Notes under the pieces: generated by a model
Told to the model about the DNA's origin: nothing
The model's input: only the letters and a program-made list of their open reading frames with translations
Database searches by the model: none
Position numbers and translations under genes: made by a program
Source: Nephromyces sp. MM_2019
Lineage: Eukaryota > Apicomplexa > Aconoidasida > Nephromycida
NCBI GenBank assembly: GCA_015657535.1
Contig: JADHZB010002041.1
Coordinates: 62,358-126,357, forward strand
DNA length: 64,000 nucleotides
Reading direction: 5' to 3'
Shown here: positions 25,801 to 37,318 of the stretch, piece after piece
Numbering within the stretch: the stretch's first letter is position 1
Layout: each line of letters starts with the position of its first letter

Positions 25801-28461
25801 CATAAAAATTGCTTTTGAAATTCAAGCTACTAGGTTAATTTAAAAGGAACTCTAAAAGAAAGGAATTCAAGAGCAAAATCAGCAATTCGTAGAGGTAATT
25901 TTAAAGTGTGAATTAATTCTGACAGCCTTGGGGCTCCAGTCTGCTTGTAATGCCAAAGTAAAGTATAGAGATTACTACACTATAACAGAATAAGGTGTTT
26001 TCATCCTATATGTAATTTCTTACCTTTTTGGTCTCAAGCTATCTGGTAGTTCCACTTTCTGCAGAAACGAAAAAAAATTAACGTTTAAATTTGTTCAAAA
26101 TTTCTGGAAAGCCCCGTGCAGCCCGCCTGAGTGCATTAACTGTACTGTAGGTCAAACCGACGGGGAAACGATGCTTAATCCTATGTTTATTGGCCATTAC
26201 CATTTAGGTTTCAAAGCATGAAAGGCCGCATGTCGAGATATTTTGTTAATTCCCTTCTACTGGAACTCTGGTATTCATTCCAGTGTATGAGCCACATCCA
26301 TTAATTTCGAGCTGTTACAAATTTTGACGCGAATTCTGTGAGCATGGGAGTTCCGGAACGAAGGCTTGATGGTCTTTCTTGCGCTAAACGATTGTATGCT
26401 GAAGCTTGCATGAGCCTTTATCGACTAGCATCTGAGCTCCGATATATCTGTACGATGAGGAGTCGCTGGTGAACCCTGACGATTGGTCTACGACCAACCA
26501 ATGCGCAGAAGCCCGAAGCTGGCGCGGATGGCCCCGATCTGTGACAAGCAACTGTAACTTGGCACTCAGTGAGTGGCCTGGAATCTTTGCAAGCGGTATG
26601 CAGCGACCTAATTCAACCAGTGAGGGTCATCTTGAAGATATCGATGATAACTCCCATGCAATTCTATTTTAACTTACGCAGCTTCTAGCACTGCGGTATC
26701 GCTGTGCACCCTTAGAATTATGCGTATGAATGACTAATCATAAGCATATTTGGAGTTTCCAACAGTGGTGCACGGAACATTTCTATTCTTTACATGAATG
26801 TTTCCCCTGCCAGTTCCGTATGACATTATTATAGCGCTTTGCTCGTTAAATTTTCCCCGCTTATTAATGCAATTTATATGTTTACCCTATACACTTTTAT
26901 TATGATAGTAGTCTGATATCAAGCCCAAATACCGAATGCCTTGTAGAAACTACGTACGTTCATGTTGATTGATATTTATAAGGATTGCAGCACCATTCGC
27001 GAAGGATTTCAAATTAGGCACCATCGTAGATGGGATGTATGAACATAAGAGTTCTCGATGATGCCTTGTTTGCCCCCGATCATGAAATTGGTGTTTCTGT
27101 TATATGAGCACTGTTTGTCAATGCCTTTTATTCTTTAGTTGCGTATGGATGTTTTTCTAGACGCGATAGTGCTACTGGGCGTCGCCAGGCGAAGGCGCTT
27201 GCATCTTTTGCGTAAGGGTGAAGATGGATGAAAAACTTATTGCTTCCGTTTGCTGCTATTTTTCTTTTTTAGTAGTGCTTATTTTGTGTATAATATTGTG
27301 ACTTTAGGCTTTTCCATGAGTCCTCGGTGGAATAATAATTTTTTTGGTGCCTCTGTTGCAGGACTATGCTATAGGTGGCATAATCTTGCCAGTGTATTAC
27401 GCCCTCCTGAAAATTTGATCACCTGCTTATCGCTGTTATCGCGAGCTTACATTACCTTTTTTCAGTAATGCAATAAGTAGATTATGAGCACCCTATTTCT
27501 ATCCCCTAAATTCCTCTTTGTACCGTAGTTTTCTAGCACTTTGAGAACCTAAAAAACATGTTTTACCGAGTGTCCTTTTTGGGAGTCTGACCTTTCTGAG
27601 GGGATTGCGCCTATTTTTTTGGCGTTTATTTCATAACATTAAGCTTTTTTAATTATCGTAAAATAGTCAATCTGCGGTGCTAATGCAGTTCTGTATGCTG
27701 CCGTCGGCAATACGCATCCCTGAAAAATGCTCGGTTTCCATATTTTCCATGGATATATGTGTGTGGTTGCCGTATTTATGCATCACAGACAATTAACCTA
27801 TGTATATAAGTAGTATGCCTGTCGAGGATGCGAAAAAAACATGCAGGCTGACTGTTTGCGTAGTAAATTGCTCTATTTCGGAGGACCTTCAACCTCAGTA
27901 ATATATGGGTTTACATGCACAGCACCATTTTGATTCCACATGGTTTTCTATTTGAGAAACCTTGCAACGAGTTGCATTCCTTACTATAACCATTCTTCAG
28001 AGTAGAATAATCTATGATTTGTATTTTTATCGGGTGCCTAGACTTATAGGTCTAAACAATGCACTCTTTTTCATGGGTAATAAGGGTAAAGTTATTTGGG
28101 AGCAAAAAATATGTCCATTTTATTTTTAAATTTTGGAAGCAGATTTTTCGTGAATTTTTTTGCTACTTTAGGTGGTCGGCTGGCAAGGCGCAGGAAATCA
28201 GGGGGGTTGTCTAGGAATTATAACTGCGTGTAATTTTTTCTATTTAGAATGTGCAAAGAAGACTCGCTGCTACGGCATGTCACAGAAGAGTTTTACTTTC
28301 ATTGTACTTTTTGTTCTTTGGCCAGCCAAAAAAACAAATAATTCACCGTGCTATATTTGGCATGACATCACTTTCTAAGAGCTGCTTTTGCTTTATATGC
28401 TGAATTGCTTCTCCTCGGAACTTTATCCTCATTCTTGGGTTTCTCACAGAACTTCGCAAAA
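22833..28461. other. no supported gene; one weak signal-peptide-like frame
   Basis: I found no phase-consistent exon chain. At 23516-23737 a plus-strand frame with a true ATG begins MEYIVGLLYLCFFFFIAWFG, which resembles a signal peptide, and ends in TGA after 73 codons. It may be a small secreted protein or the first exon of something larger. A locally GC-richer patch at about 26.46-26.65 kb is open on the plus strand for 67 codons without recognisable motifs. From about 26.8 kb onward the plus strand becomes T-rich, as in the introns of the following plus-strand genes, so the 5' end of the next transcription unit may lie here. Confidence 0.35.
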
Positions 28462-31400
28462 ATGCTATCGCGTGGTGAGTAAAAACTTATGAAATCACCT
28501 GATGTTAAGTGATGATTTTATCACTTGCTTCTTTCCAGCATCTGCTGAAAAAATGTGGCATTTTTTAATGTCTTGTGGGCTAAAAATTTTCAAGTCTTAT
28601 TGCAAGAAGTTTAAGGGCTTGATTGAAATTTGTCGTGATGCAAATTTAAGTCCATCTATGATTTTTTCTGCATAATAGAAGTTTGATGAGAGCCTAAATT
28701 ATTAATAAACTCATTGTAATTTATGTGAATTGTCGATAATTGTTTTGTTTTAATGCTCATCTCTTAATATAAAGTGCTAGACTATACGCTTTAGGAGTAC
28801 TCTCGCCACCACATGACGGCTTTGATATCAGCTGTGTCCCTGGAGAAAACGATACGACAGGTGGGTATTTTGCTGTGGAAGCTGCTACAAGTTATTTTTT
28901 AAGAATTAGATGAAACTGTTTGTACAAAAGAACACGATGCTTCAATGTTGAATAAACTAGCTGAAAGAGCTGTCGTTTCGTCGCCCTTTTTACCTCTCAG
29001 AGCTCTAATAACCTATCAGCCGCTCTCATTTTCCGCCATTTTTGAAAATATTCCGGTTTTTGTGCTGTTCGTAATCTCACTGGGATAGCCTGCTACTTAT
29101 ACATAATGCATTTTTGCAAATATCAGTTGCCTGGTTGTGTATTGCCTAAATGGTTATCAATGAATTGTATTGAATGCATTTTTTAAAAAAATTTTGGGTA
29201 TTATTTTTTTGTAGTATAAAACACAAGTAATAATATTGATTGTGCATCTTTTCATTACAAAAGGGTGTATTAATATCAAAAAATAATATAATCAGCATAT
29301 AAATAATATCCAGATTTTAATCAATGATTTTGAATTTCATCAGCTCCTTTGCTTCATACCATCACTTCGCATGCTCTCTTCGCCGTTCTTCAATACTTCT
29401 GCTTCTTCCTCATCTCATCCTCGTTTCTGGAAAATTGACCAGAAAATTATTAGAAAAAGCACGGAAAGAAATTGAGTTTAGAAATACTTTGAATAGAATA
29501 GTCACGCAGGATATTTCCCTGATGTACTTTCAAGATTTACAAATGCTTTTTCCCCTTTTTCCCAGTAAGTACAAGAAAATTTGGCAGGATTTCTAATAGA
29601 GGGTGCAATAGAAAACTCGATAATAAGATTGAATTATATATATATTAAGCAAGAATATATTTTTTATAGCACTTTCTAATGTGTTTAATTATTGCTTTCC
29701 ATTTGAGATGTATCACTCGCGCTCTATATAATCGTTCTCATTGTTTTAAGGGTTATACAGCACAGCATTTGAAAAGTTAGTCGATTCTCTCGAAGCAAGA
29801 TGCGTAGCCCCTCAAATGCAAGCAATGCAGGCTCAAATCTCTCACCTTCAACGTGAGGTTGATACTTTAAAAGGTTCATTTTTTAATGCAGGTAGGTGGC
29901 AGGGGTGTTTTTTCGTCAGTTGCAACTAAAAAAGTGGTTGTAATTCGAGGTGTGTATCTTCATTCTATGTCATGGAGTTGGATATTTTCTCTCTAAATGA
30001 GAATATTAAGGAAATTTCTACTACGGGGCTTGAAACAAAGATTAGCCTCAAACGAGTTTATCTGCTATTTTAAATGAGTGCGTATCATTTACCTTGTATA
30101 TTTCTCTAATAGTTGCGCTGAATGGGTTTTTTTTTGCCTTCTTCTCCCACTGCTTGGGGCATTAGATTGTAGTACTCTGCCACAATTTTTGGTTTACAAA
30201 GCAGATATGGGAAATTGAAGTAGTAATTTTGATGAAAGGTTTGAGCCAGCGAATTCTTGTGCCTAATTATGGTTATATTGTGCATCTATAGCTTATGATA
30301 ATTTTTTTTACTGTTTTGTTCTTTGGAAATTTCCCTCTTTCTTGTGAAAATGATATTTTGGTGCTATTGTGATGTTTTTCGTATTTTATTACTTGAGCGT
30401 GAAGTTTTTTTGATGAAATTAACCTTGAGTGTGCCTTTTTTTTAGTATAGCCAGGAATTATAAAGATAATCTGAAAGGATATCACGGTCAAGATAGAGCG
30501 TATAATGACTTGAAATGATTGATGAAGTTTTAGGCACGTTGCACCGGTTATTTCAGTTCTACTTTTGCCACTATTGGTGTTTATTTAGGGTCGTTTATAT
30601 GCTTGTTTTGCCTTTAAAGGAGCTGTATCATAGACTCTCGATATGATTGACTTCATAAGCTAAGCATAGGGGAGGTATTCGTTGTATTACCCTTTTTCCA
30701 GACTTGAGTTACTCGTATTTTCTGCTGCTCATACAAATGAAGATGCTCCCGGAATATTTTTTTTTGAGTCGAGCATTCTAAGCCTTTTTAGGGCTATTTG
30801 TGAGCTACTCTTACTGTCGCTTCCCTGCTGATTTATATCACTGATAAAGGTGTTTTCTATGCATTCTAGCAGAGCTATTTTTTGTTGGAAATCTGTTATG
30901 AAAAGCCTTAAAATCTGCAGTATGATGCATATTTGGCTTATGTGCTGCTTATAACTCGATATCTATACAATCGGCGTTAATATTGTTGAAATCTTCTCAT
31001 AGTCTGCAAATCTTACGTTCTAAAAAAGATTTTTTCGGAGAGATATTTTTTCTAGAATAAGCAAAAGTGTGATTTTCTGCGTTGCGTTCTTTTTTTTCTA
31101 TTGAAAGCTTTTTCTGAGCTGTTGATGGCTTTTTTGTGAGGAGATTTTGTCTTTTTCTTCCCTAGATATGTTGAATAACCAGTAAGTTTAATAATATCAG
31201 CTTCAAAACTACCTGCCTTGAACAATGTTTTTTGGGAGGTCAATAACGCTGTAAGCGAGTATTGTGAAGAAATCTACCACGGGCCTATGCTGACATTGGT
31301 GAATAATTCCTGAAAAAAAATTCAGTGAAACTGTAGCTTTGCCTTTGCTCTCGAAATGCTCATTAGGGATCTTTTTTTCTAAACCCAGAAGTAATTTCTC

Positions 31401-34251
31401 TTGAGATAAACCCCACATTTTGCTACAAGTGCGTGTCACAAGTTTCTTCCACTTTTGTTTGCAAGACGTATACGGAACGGAATATAATTTTTTGGCGTTT
31501 TTTGTAGATGGGAAGAATACCCTACAGGCCTTGAGCTACGAAATTGTTGAGCTCAAACAAGAAAACGAGTTGTTAAAAAATGATATTAAGTTTATGAAGA
31601 CTTTGCTGAGTCATGTCATGCCACCGAGCCAGCTGCTCATGTCCGTACACTCAGACAATAATATTTCCGGATCAGCAGAAATTCCCGTGACGAATGCTGT
31701 GGATTTTTCAAAGACTTGGAATGGCTACTCTCAGGCAGCTACTGCCACCGGGGATTCCAACGGTGTAAATCTTGGTAAAATAAAAAAATATGATGAAAGT
31801 ACTTTGAAACAAATAGTCAGTACAAATAATTCTAATATTTCAGGAAACGGAGTCCAAATGGCAGCGTTTGCTGAAAACCTTTCAAATAGTAGCGGTGTTG
31901 CAGCGTCATCAACTCTAGATGAATGGTTAAAATCTCCTTCGAATTGCTCTTCTCTTAATGATTTTAAAACGCTTGGAACCTCAACTGATCTTTTTTTGTC
32001 GAAAGAGAATCCTGGGTTTGTTACACTTCAAAACTTTGCTTCGATTGCTACTACTGAATCTGGAGCTAGTAAATCATCGTCACCCTCTCCTGAAAGCTCT
32101 CTAACAACTTCTCCGTATGATGATGCTTCTGGATCTAGTTTTTTGAGGCACTTGCGGCATTGTTGGGGGTTGAAAACTCCAGAATATCCTAATGATCTGT
32201 ATAACCCTGAAAGGAATCATTCTAAAAGCATATTTGACAAACTTATTGAGCGTTCTGAGGTCAGTTCAAGGAATGCATTATTATCTAATAAGGCCTCTGC
32301 ATTGAGGCTTAACCCCGTTGCTGGTAATGAATCTGAAGTTTGTTTGAGTAGCAAAGTTGGTATATCTAATGCATATTCCTTGGGTACTCACAATGTTGAA
32401 TCTGCCTTTAAAGCTGCTGCGAATATCTTGCATTCTTCCTTGAAGAGTCAACAAACTTTTGAAAGACAAAGATTGATGAATTTAGCAAGCGACGATGGAG
32501 CCCATCAACAAGAGCTTACGGATTTTGATCAGCTGTGTTTTTATGATGATGAAGCCGTTTTTTCAAGTGTTTTGATAGACAAGCCTTGTTTGGGACTGCA
32601 TATTCCCCGGAATACTACTGAGGGTGGTGCATTGGGTGTAAATGCTGGAAAGGTAGGTATAAAGGTGTTTTTAGATGATTTCAACTTGTGGTACTACTGA
32701 TAATTTTGTGATGTTTTGAAATATTTTTGGTGAATATTTTTGCTCAGGTTCATCCAAGAATGGAATATCCAGCAGGTGCAAGCCTTTTCCCAGCATCCAT
32801 GAATGAGCAGCATTTATCTGATAATATTACATTAAGAGTTCCCAAATCCCCGCAATACGAATTTTCTCGGCATCCTGGTGATGTTTATGATTCGTTTACA
32901 AGCGCAATCCCGGAAAATCCTTGCGGTGCTTTTACGGATTCGCATCACCAGCTACTCCCAACGCAAGTGGCTTCGACTGTGGTAAATACGCAGCACAGCG
33001 TGCGTGCTCGCACCAGTGTGAATCCAGAGAAAGAAGACTTTAGCTTTCTCCCTATTTTAAGTTCTGATGCTGTAGTTCAAGATAAATTAGAGCATCCGGC
33101 TGGATCACCCAGTTGTTACATTAAGAAGGAAAATTGCCATATTAACTTTAATAGCTCGAATTTTAGGAGCAAAGTAGCGGCCTCCAGCCATTCTCAGGAT
33201 CAATCATGGAGTCCTTTTGGGTTTGGTGTGTGGAAAGGTCGTATAGCTGGGCTCAGTGCGGAGCTCTTAATGAGCCCATCGAATAGAAGCAGGCCTTGCA
33301 ATTCCCTATTATCACCAAGTGGCCCCCCAGAAGCTCTTAATGGCGGTCAAATTGAAGGTAACGGTATTGTGGGCTGGTTTGCCTGTGCGTTTTTTTTCTT
33401 CAAAAAAATTTGAGTATTTTTATTCGAATGCTTGATTTTGCATATGCTGGCATATATAATGTCCCTTTATATACTTCTGTGGCATGATGAATAGCTTTTC
33501 GTTTGATGATGAAAACTTTGCGTAAAATCATCATTTCTCTTTCTTAAAAGTTGGAAATTTCTAGAGCTTGTGTGTGCAACCGCGCGTGTGTGAGAAACTT
33601 GCTGCTTATATTCTTAAGTTTCTAGCACAAGCTCAGCAAGTATGAAACTAGACGTTTTTTTACACTTTTTTGGTATAATCTGCATAATATAAATGATTTC
33701 AATATTAAATTGAAATGCATAGTACAAAATTGACTATTAAAGAAGAATTTACATTTAGATAATGATGAAGTTCAGCCGCGTCTTTCGAATATGTTTTTCC
33801 CGGATTTGATCAATTCTTCTAATGCAGATCCCGTGCATTCGCTTCTATGTAGTTTTTAGAACGTCTTTTCGCCTACTTCCCCTTCAATTCTAGAACAAGT
33901 TAGTGAGTTTCTACTGCTTTTACCGCGAATAATCGATGACGCACCGCCGATTCAAGCTTTAGCCTCTACAATTGACGTGCAATAATATGCACCTTAAAAC
34001 TGACATTAGCAAGTTTTTGCTGGGTAGTCATTGTGTTGTAACTTTACCAAATATATACAGGTTCTGGTGTTATTTCTGGTCATGATATACTAAATAGAGA
34101 GAGAGCAAACAGTGAAGTATCTGTACCAATTTCGAATTTAATACTAAGCTCATCTGCAGAAAATAAGATGAGCCCCTTGGATGCTATAGACGGAACTTCT
34201 CATAGCTTTAGGAACACGTTAAGAACTTCCTTGAAAAATCCTTGGAAGTAA
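28462..34251 (+). CDS. coiled-coil/leucine-zipper protein with Ser/Asn-rich body
   Basis: Seven exons: 28462-28474, 28795-28860, 29454-29564, 29751-29891, 31508-32652, 32748-33357 and 34061-34251 (TAA directly followed by TGA). All phases agree (1, 1, 1, 1, 0, 1), giving about 758 residues. Exons 3-5 form a long helix: LEARCVAPQMQAMQAQISHL, LQREVDTLK, then LSYEIVELKQENELLKNDI with regular hydrophobic heptads. This is a dimerising coiled coil of leucine-zipper type. No clear bZIP basic region precedes it, so DNA binding is not claimed. The remaining 500 or more residues are Ser/Asn/Thr-rich, with serine runs such as SSSPSPESSLTTSP, and are probably disordered. No signal peptide or membrane segment. 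The very short first exon is the weakest part; an alternative start is the ATG at 28813 in another frame. A regulatory or scaffold role is inference only. Confidence 0.7.
33564..33634. repeat. nested inverted repeat inside an intron
   Basis: Within the last long intron of the coiled-coil gene, GAGCTTGTG (33564-33572) is complementary to CACAAGCTC (33626-33634). Inside that pair, GAAACTT (33594-33600) is complementary to AAGTTTC (33616-33622). Together they can form a two-tier hairpin of 9 and 7 bp. No box C/D or H/ACA elements were evident to me. Confidence 0.6.
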
Positions 34252-34559
34252 TGATTTAGTCGCTTATATTGAGTCTGTTTTTTTTGCCTTGATGTATGAT
34301 ATGACAGTTAAATCTGCTACTAGCATGCTTTGATTGTCATTCATAATACAAATTAGCTGGGCTTTTTGCATCGAAGCAGACATTGCAATACGTTTTGACA
34401 CTTCCTGTAACAAGATTCCATGGCTGTAAGCCACAAAGTAGCAAAGATTGTTGTATCTTGAATGGGAACCAGTAATATAATTTGTGTGTGCTTCTTGCGG
34501 ACTCGTGATATGATGCAAATTCACTGGGAAGCTTGGCTTGGTGATTTTGATACCCGTAG
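34252..34559. other. short intergenic gap / 5' end of next gene
   Basis: About 300 bases between the stop of the coiled-coil gene and the first clear exon of the MATH-like gene. The first coding exon of the latter should lie here. A candidate is the ATG at 34510, whose ten codons end at a GT donor only 19 bases before the acceptor at 34559. That join would give a hydrophobic start (MMQIHWEAWLAFFCHIY), but a 19-base intron is unusual. Confidence 0.35.
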
Positions 34560-37318
34560 CTTTTTTTTGCCATATATATGATGATGATCCGGTAATTGAA
34601 CAAAACTCACAGGAACTTCCTTTTTTCGGTGGTAAAACGTGCATAAAAAGCTCACAGTTGGTATGGTTGTTGCGTTTTCTCTCTCTATATAATATTAGCA
34701 TAAAGATATATGCATATAGCTGACTTAGAAAACTTCACAAAGCTTTGCCGTTTACGCCTAGGTGCAAAAATTATGTTTTGACCGACTTTAAACTCATATA
34801 TACACTCCCTGATGTAAATGGAAAGACACATTTTCAACTTTTAAGCTGTGTTTTTGACTAGATTGTGTGTGCATCTTCTCAGGCCTAAACAGGACTACGT
34901 CAGTGAGCATTTTGCAAGTACTATCTCCGCTCTGGAGCATAATCCGCTATTTCACATAGAGTGGAGAATTAGCAATGCGTCTATTGTAAGCACGCATGAA
35001 GCTTGATGTTGCGTGTGGGTGCTATTATGATTACTCAAATCGTTGTCTGTTTAATGGGTTAATGCTGCCTTCTTTAGCTTTTGAAGCGATTGTTTTTCCC
35101 GGATAGCTTGTTTTGCATCTATTCGCTTGTACTTTTTGAAGCAGTAACTATCTTTCTCTTTCTATTATTAAGTATATCCCCAAGGTAAGAGTGTCATGCA
35201 ATTTGATACAATTTTGATACCTTGACATGGCATAATGTATGATAATTTAACATTTTTTTATACCCAACGAATCAGTCAATGCGCATTTAAGGGTAGAAGT
35301 GCGTTATTTTATTGCTACATTCGTTTATCCAGGCGCTAAATGTCATTTTTGCTGAGAGATGCAGAGGCTGCTTAGCCTACCAAGAATACTGAAATTTTTT
35401 GTGGTTGCTGCTTGAAACAAGAAAATCAATTACTTTGAGGAAACACCTCTTCTTTGTTCACTGATTGAGAGGATTGATTCTAAGCCTATGCACTATTCTG
35501 ACCCAGAAGGTGTCTATATCTTTTGTTTTTTGAGCACTGCTGCTTAAATTTCCTTGTTGTAATGTGTGCGTGATTTTTTTTTCAAAATATAACTTCCATC
35601 GGTTTATTTTACCCCACTCAGATCGCCAAAATGCTGCCTGTGACGGAGAGTATCGTTTCACCAGCTTTTGAAACTCATTCTCAACTTGGTGACCTGTATT
35701 TAATGCTAGTGGTATCTAGTAGCAGCTCTCAGGTTGACTGGGAATCCAGGCAATGTGACCTTTTCTTCTCGGTAATATATGCCTTTTCCTTTGGAGTGTT
35801 TTCATTTGCAATTGCTGGCGAAATTTTGAAATGCTGCCGATTTTTACTGAGCTCTCGTGCTTTAGATTTGTTTGTAGTTTAATACTTTCACAAGTCTTTA
35901 CCGTTGCCTGAGTATGCTTCTGATGCTTCCAGCGATGTAGCTTTTTATTGTTTTGTGATTTTGTCCTTCGTGCCTTATTGATTGTTTTCACGATAAGGCT
36001 CTGCTACGGCATTAAATAGGGTAGATTGCTGAACTATCATTTCATGCGATGTTTATTTTTCAAGGAAAATTTCACCTTGAAGTTGCTTCTTCATTCTTGA
36101 TGGTCGCATACAGTTTAGCTTGGGTTTTATTTGGTAACTCCTGAATTTCTCTCTTTGTTGTAAGAATCGTATGGTGCATCGATATACCACCTCTGTGTGC
36201 TGAGGTTTTCGATTTTTTTTTTGCAGGCAACGACATCAGCCCAAGTAAAGTATAGACTTTCTTGTGGAGAAGAAAAAAAACCTATAAAAATTCATTCATT
36301 TGGTGACTTACCCTGGAGTGGCTTTGAAAAGTTTGGATCGTTTGCAACCCTAATAAATTGTTTGGACGATACTATTTGTATTGGTACTTAAACTTGATTT
36401 TTTTTTCGAATTCATTACAAGCTGAAATTTGGGGAAAGTCATCTTCGTGTTCTTTTTTGTGAATCATCTTTCCGGAAACTCCAGTGTAGTTTTTGCGCAG
36501 GTTATCCTCCAGTGGCTTTAAGCTGAAAGGTTGCTTTTTGTGCTGATTTTTGTTGTGGCAGTACCTATCTGGTTGCTAGCTATCCTCTTTTGACCGACTC
36601 CGTGGTTGATGCGTGATTTAGAGCAGGTTTATCAAGTTAAAAGAATGTTAGTTGTTTATTGGATACTTTTTTTGGCTATGATTCTGCTTCATATGATGAT
36701 TTTTAACATCGTATAGATTCGATGTCATTCAACGTGAGTTTTTATGACAATTGCAGCTTTCTTCATGTTTATTCCTGTGATGGTTTAACCCTCTATTCCA
36801 AACTTGTCCTGCAAATTCTTGACCAAAATTACGGATTGAACTAGCATGCATCCTTTGCCTGAGTATTGCGGGAAGATAGTCCTGTCTACTAGAGGCAGCT
36901 TGCAACAATTTGAATCTAGCTTTTCTCAATGCATTTGTTAGTTATACTAGATATTTTTTGCGCCACTCGGTTCGTCTTTCTCTGAGTCGGTGCGCTTTGT
37001 TTTATGAATGTCACGATGGTATTTGTTGCTTTCTGATTGCCCCCTTTTCTCACTATATTATGCGGCGCTTTTTGAGAGCGTTTGCTATGTGACACCTAAA
37101 CCGTGTGGAATCTTGGTTTTTTAAAGTACATTACGTTGGCTGCATTTCCTCTGGATAATAGTACGTGAACTGTGTAAGGTAATGTTTTTTTGGCATTTTT
37201 CGTCTTCATTGTCTTTTTGATTTCAGAAGTTGATTTGCTAGATGTCAAATGGAAGGACCACAGCGGCCGTCCTCGTTTTTGGAGTGCAGGGGACCTTGAG
37301 ATGCCTCATGTTAATGCG
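34560..37318 (+). CDS. MATH/TRAF-like domain protein (5' exons)
   Basis: Five exons with matching phases: 34560-34660, 34893-34985, 35622-35771, 36227-36383 and 37227-37318 (phases 0, 0, 0, 1, 0). The product reads like a single MATH (meprin and TRAF homology) beta-sandwich. It has LFHIEWRISNASI and ESIVSPAFETH (the W-x-I and SP-x-F start), QCDLFFSATTSAQVKYRLSC (the central strands), and IHSFGDLPWSGFEKFGSF then DDTICIEVDLLDVKW (the closing WGF-x-kF and DD-x-I-x-V strands). The N-terminal piece is hydrophobic and may be a signal or anchor, with the true ATG exon upstream. MATH domains bind peptide motifs in partner proteins; the partner here is unknown. The MATH call comes from remembered motif order, not a search. 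The gene almost certainly continues to the right with long T-rich introns. Confidence 0.6.

Noticed and set aside
28172..28378. Basic stretch (GRLARRRKS) upstream of the coiled-coil gene as a bZIP basic region
   Set aside because: It does not chain by phase to the coiled-coil exons and lacks the conserved Asn and Arg spacing of bZIP proteins.
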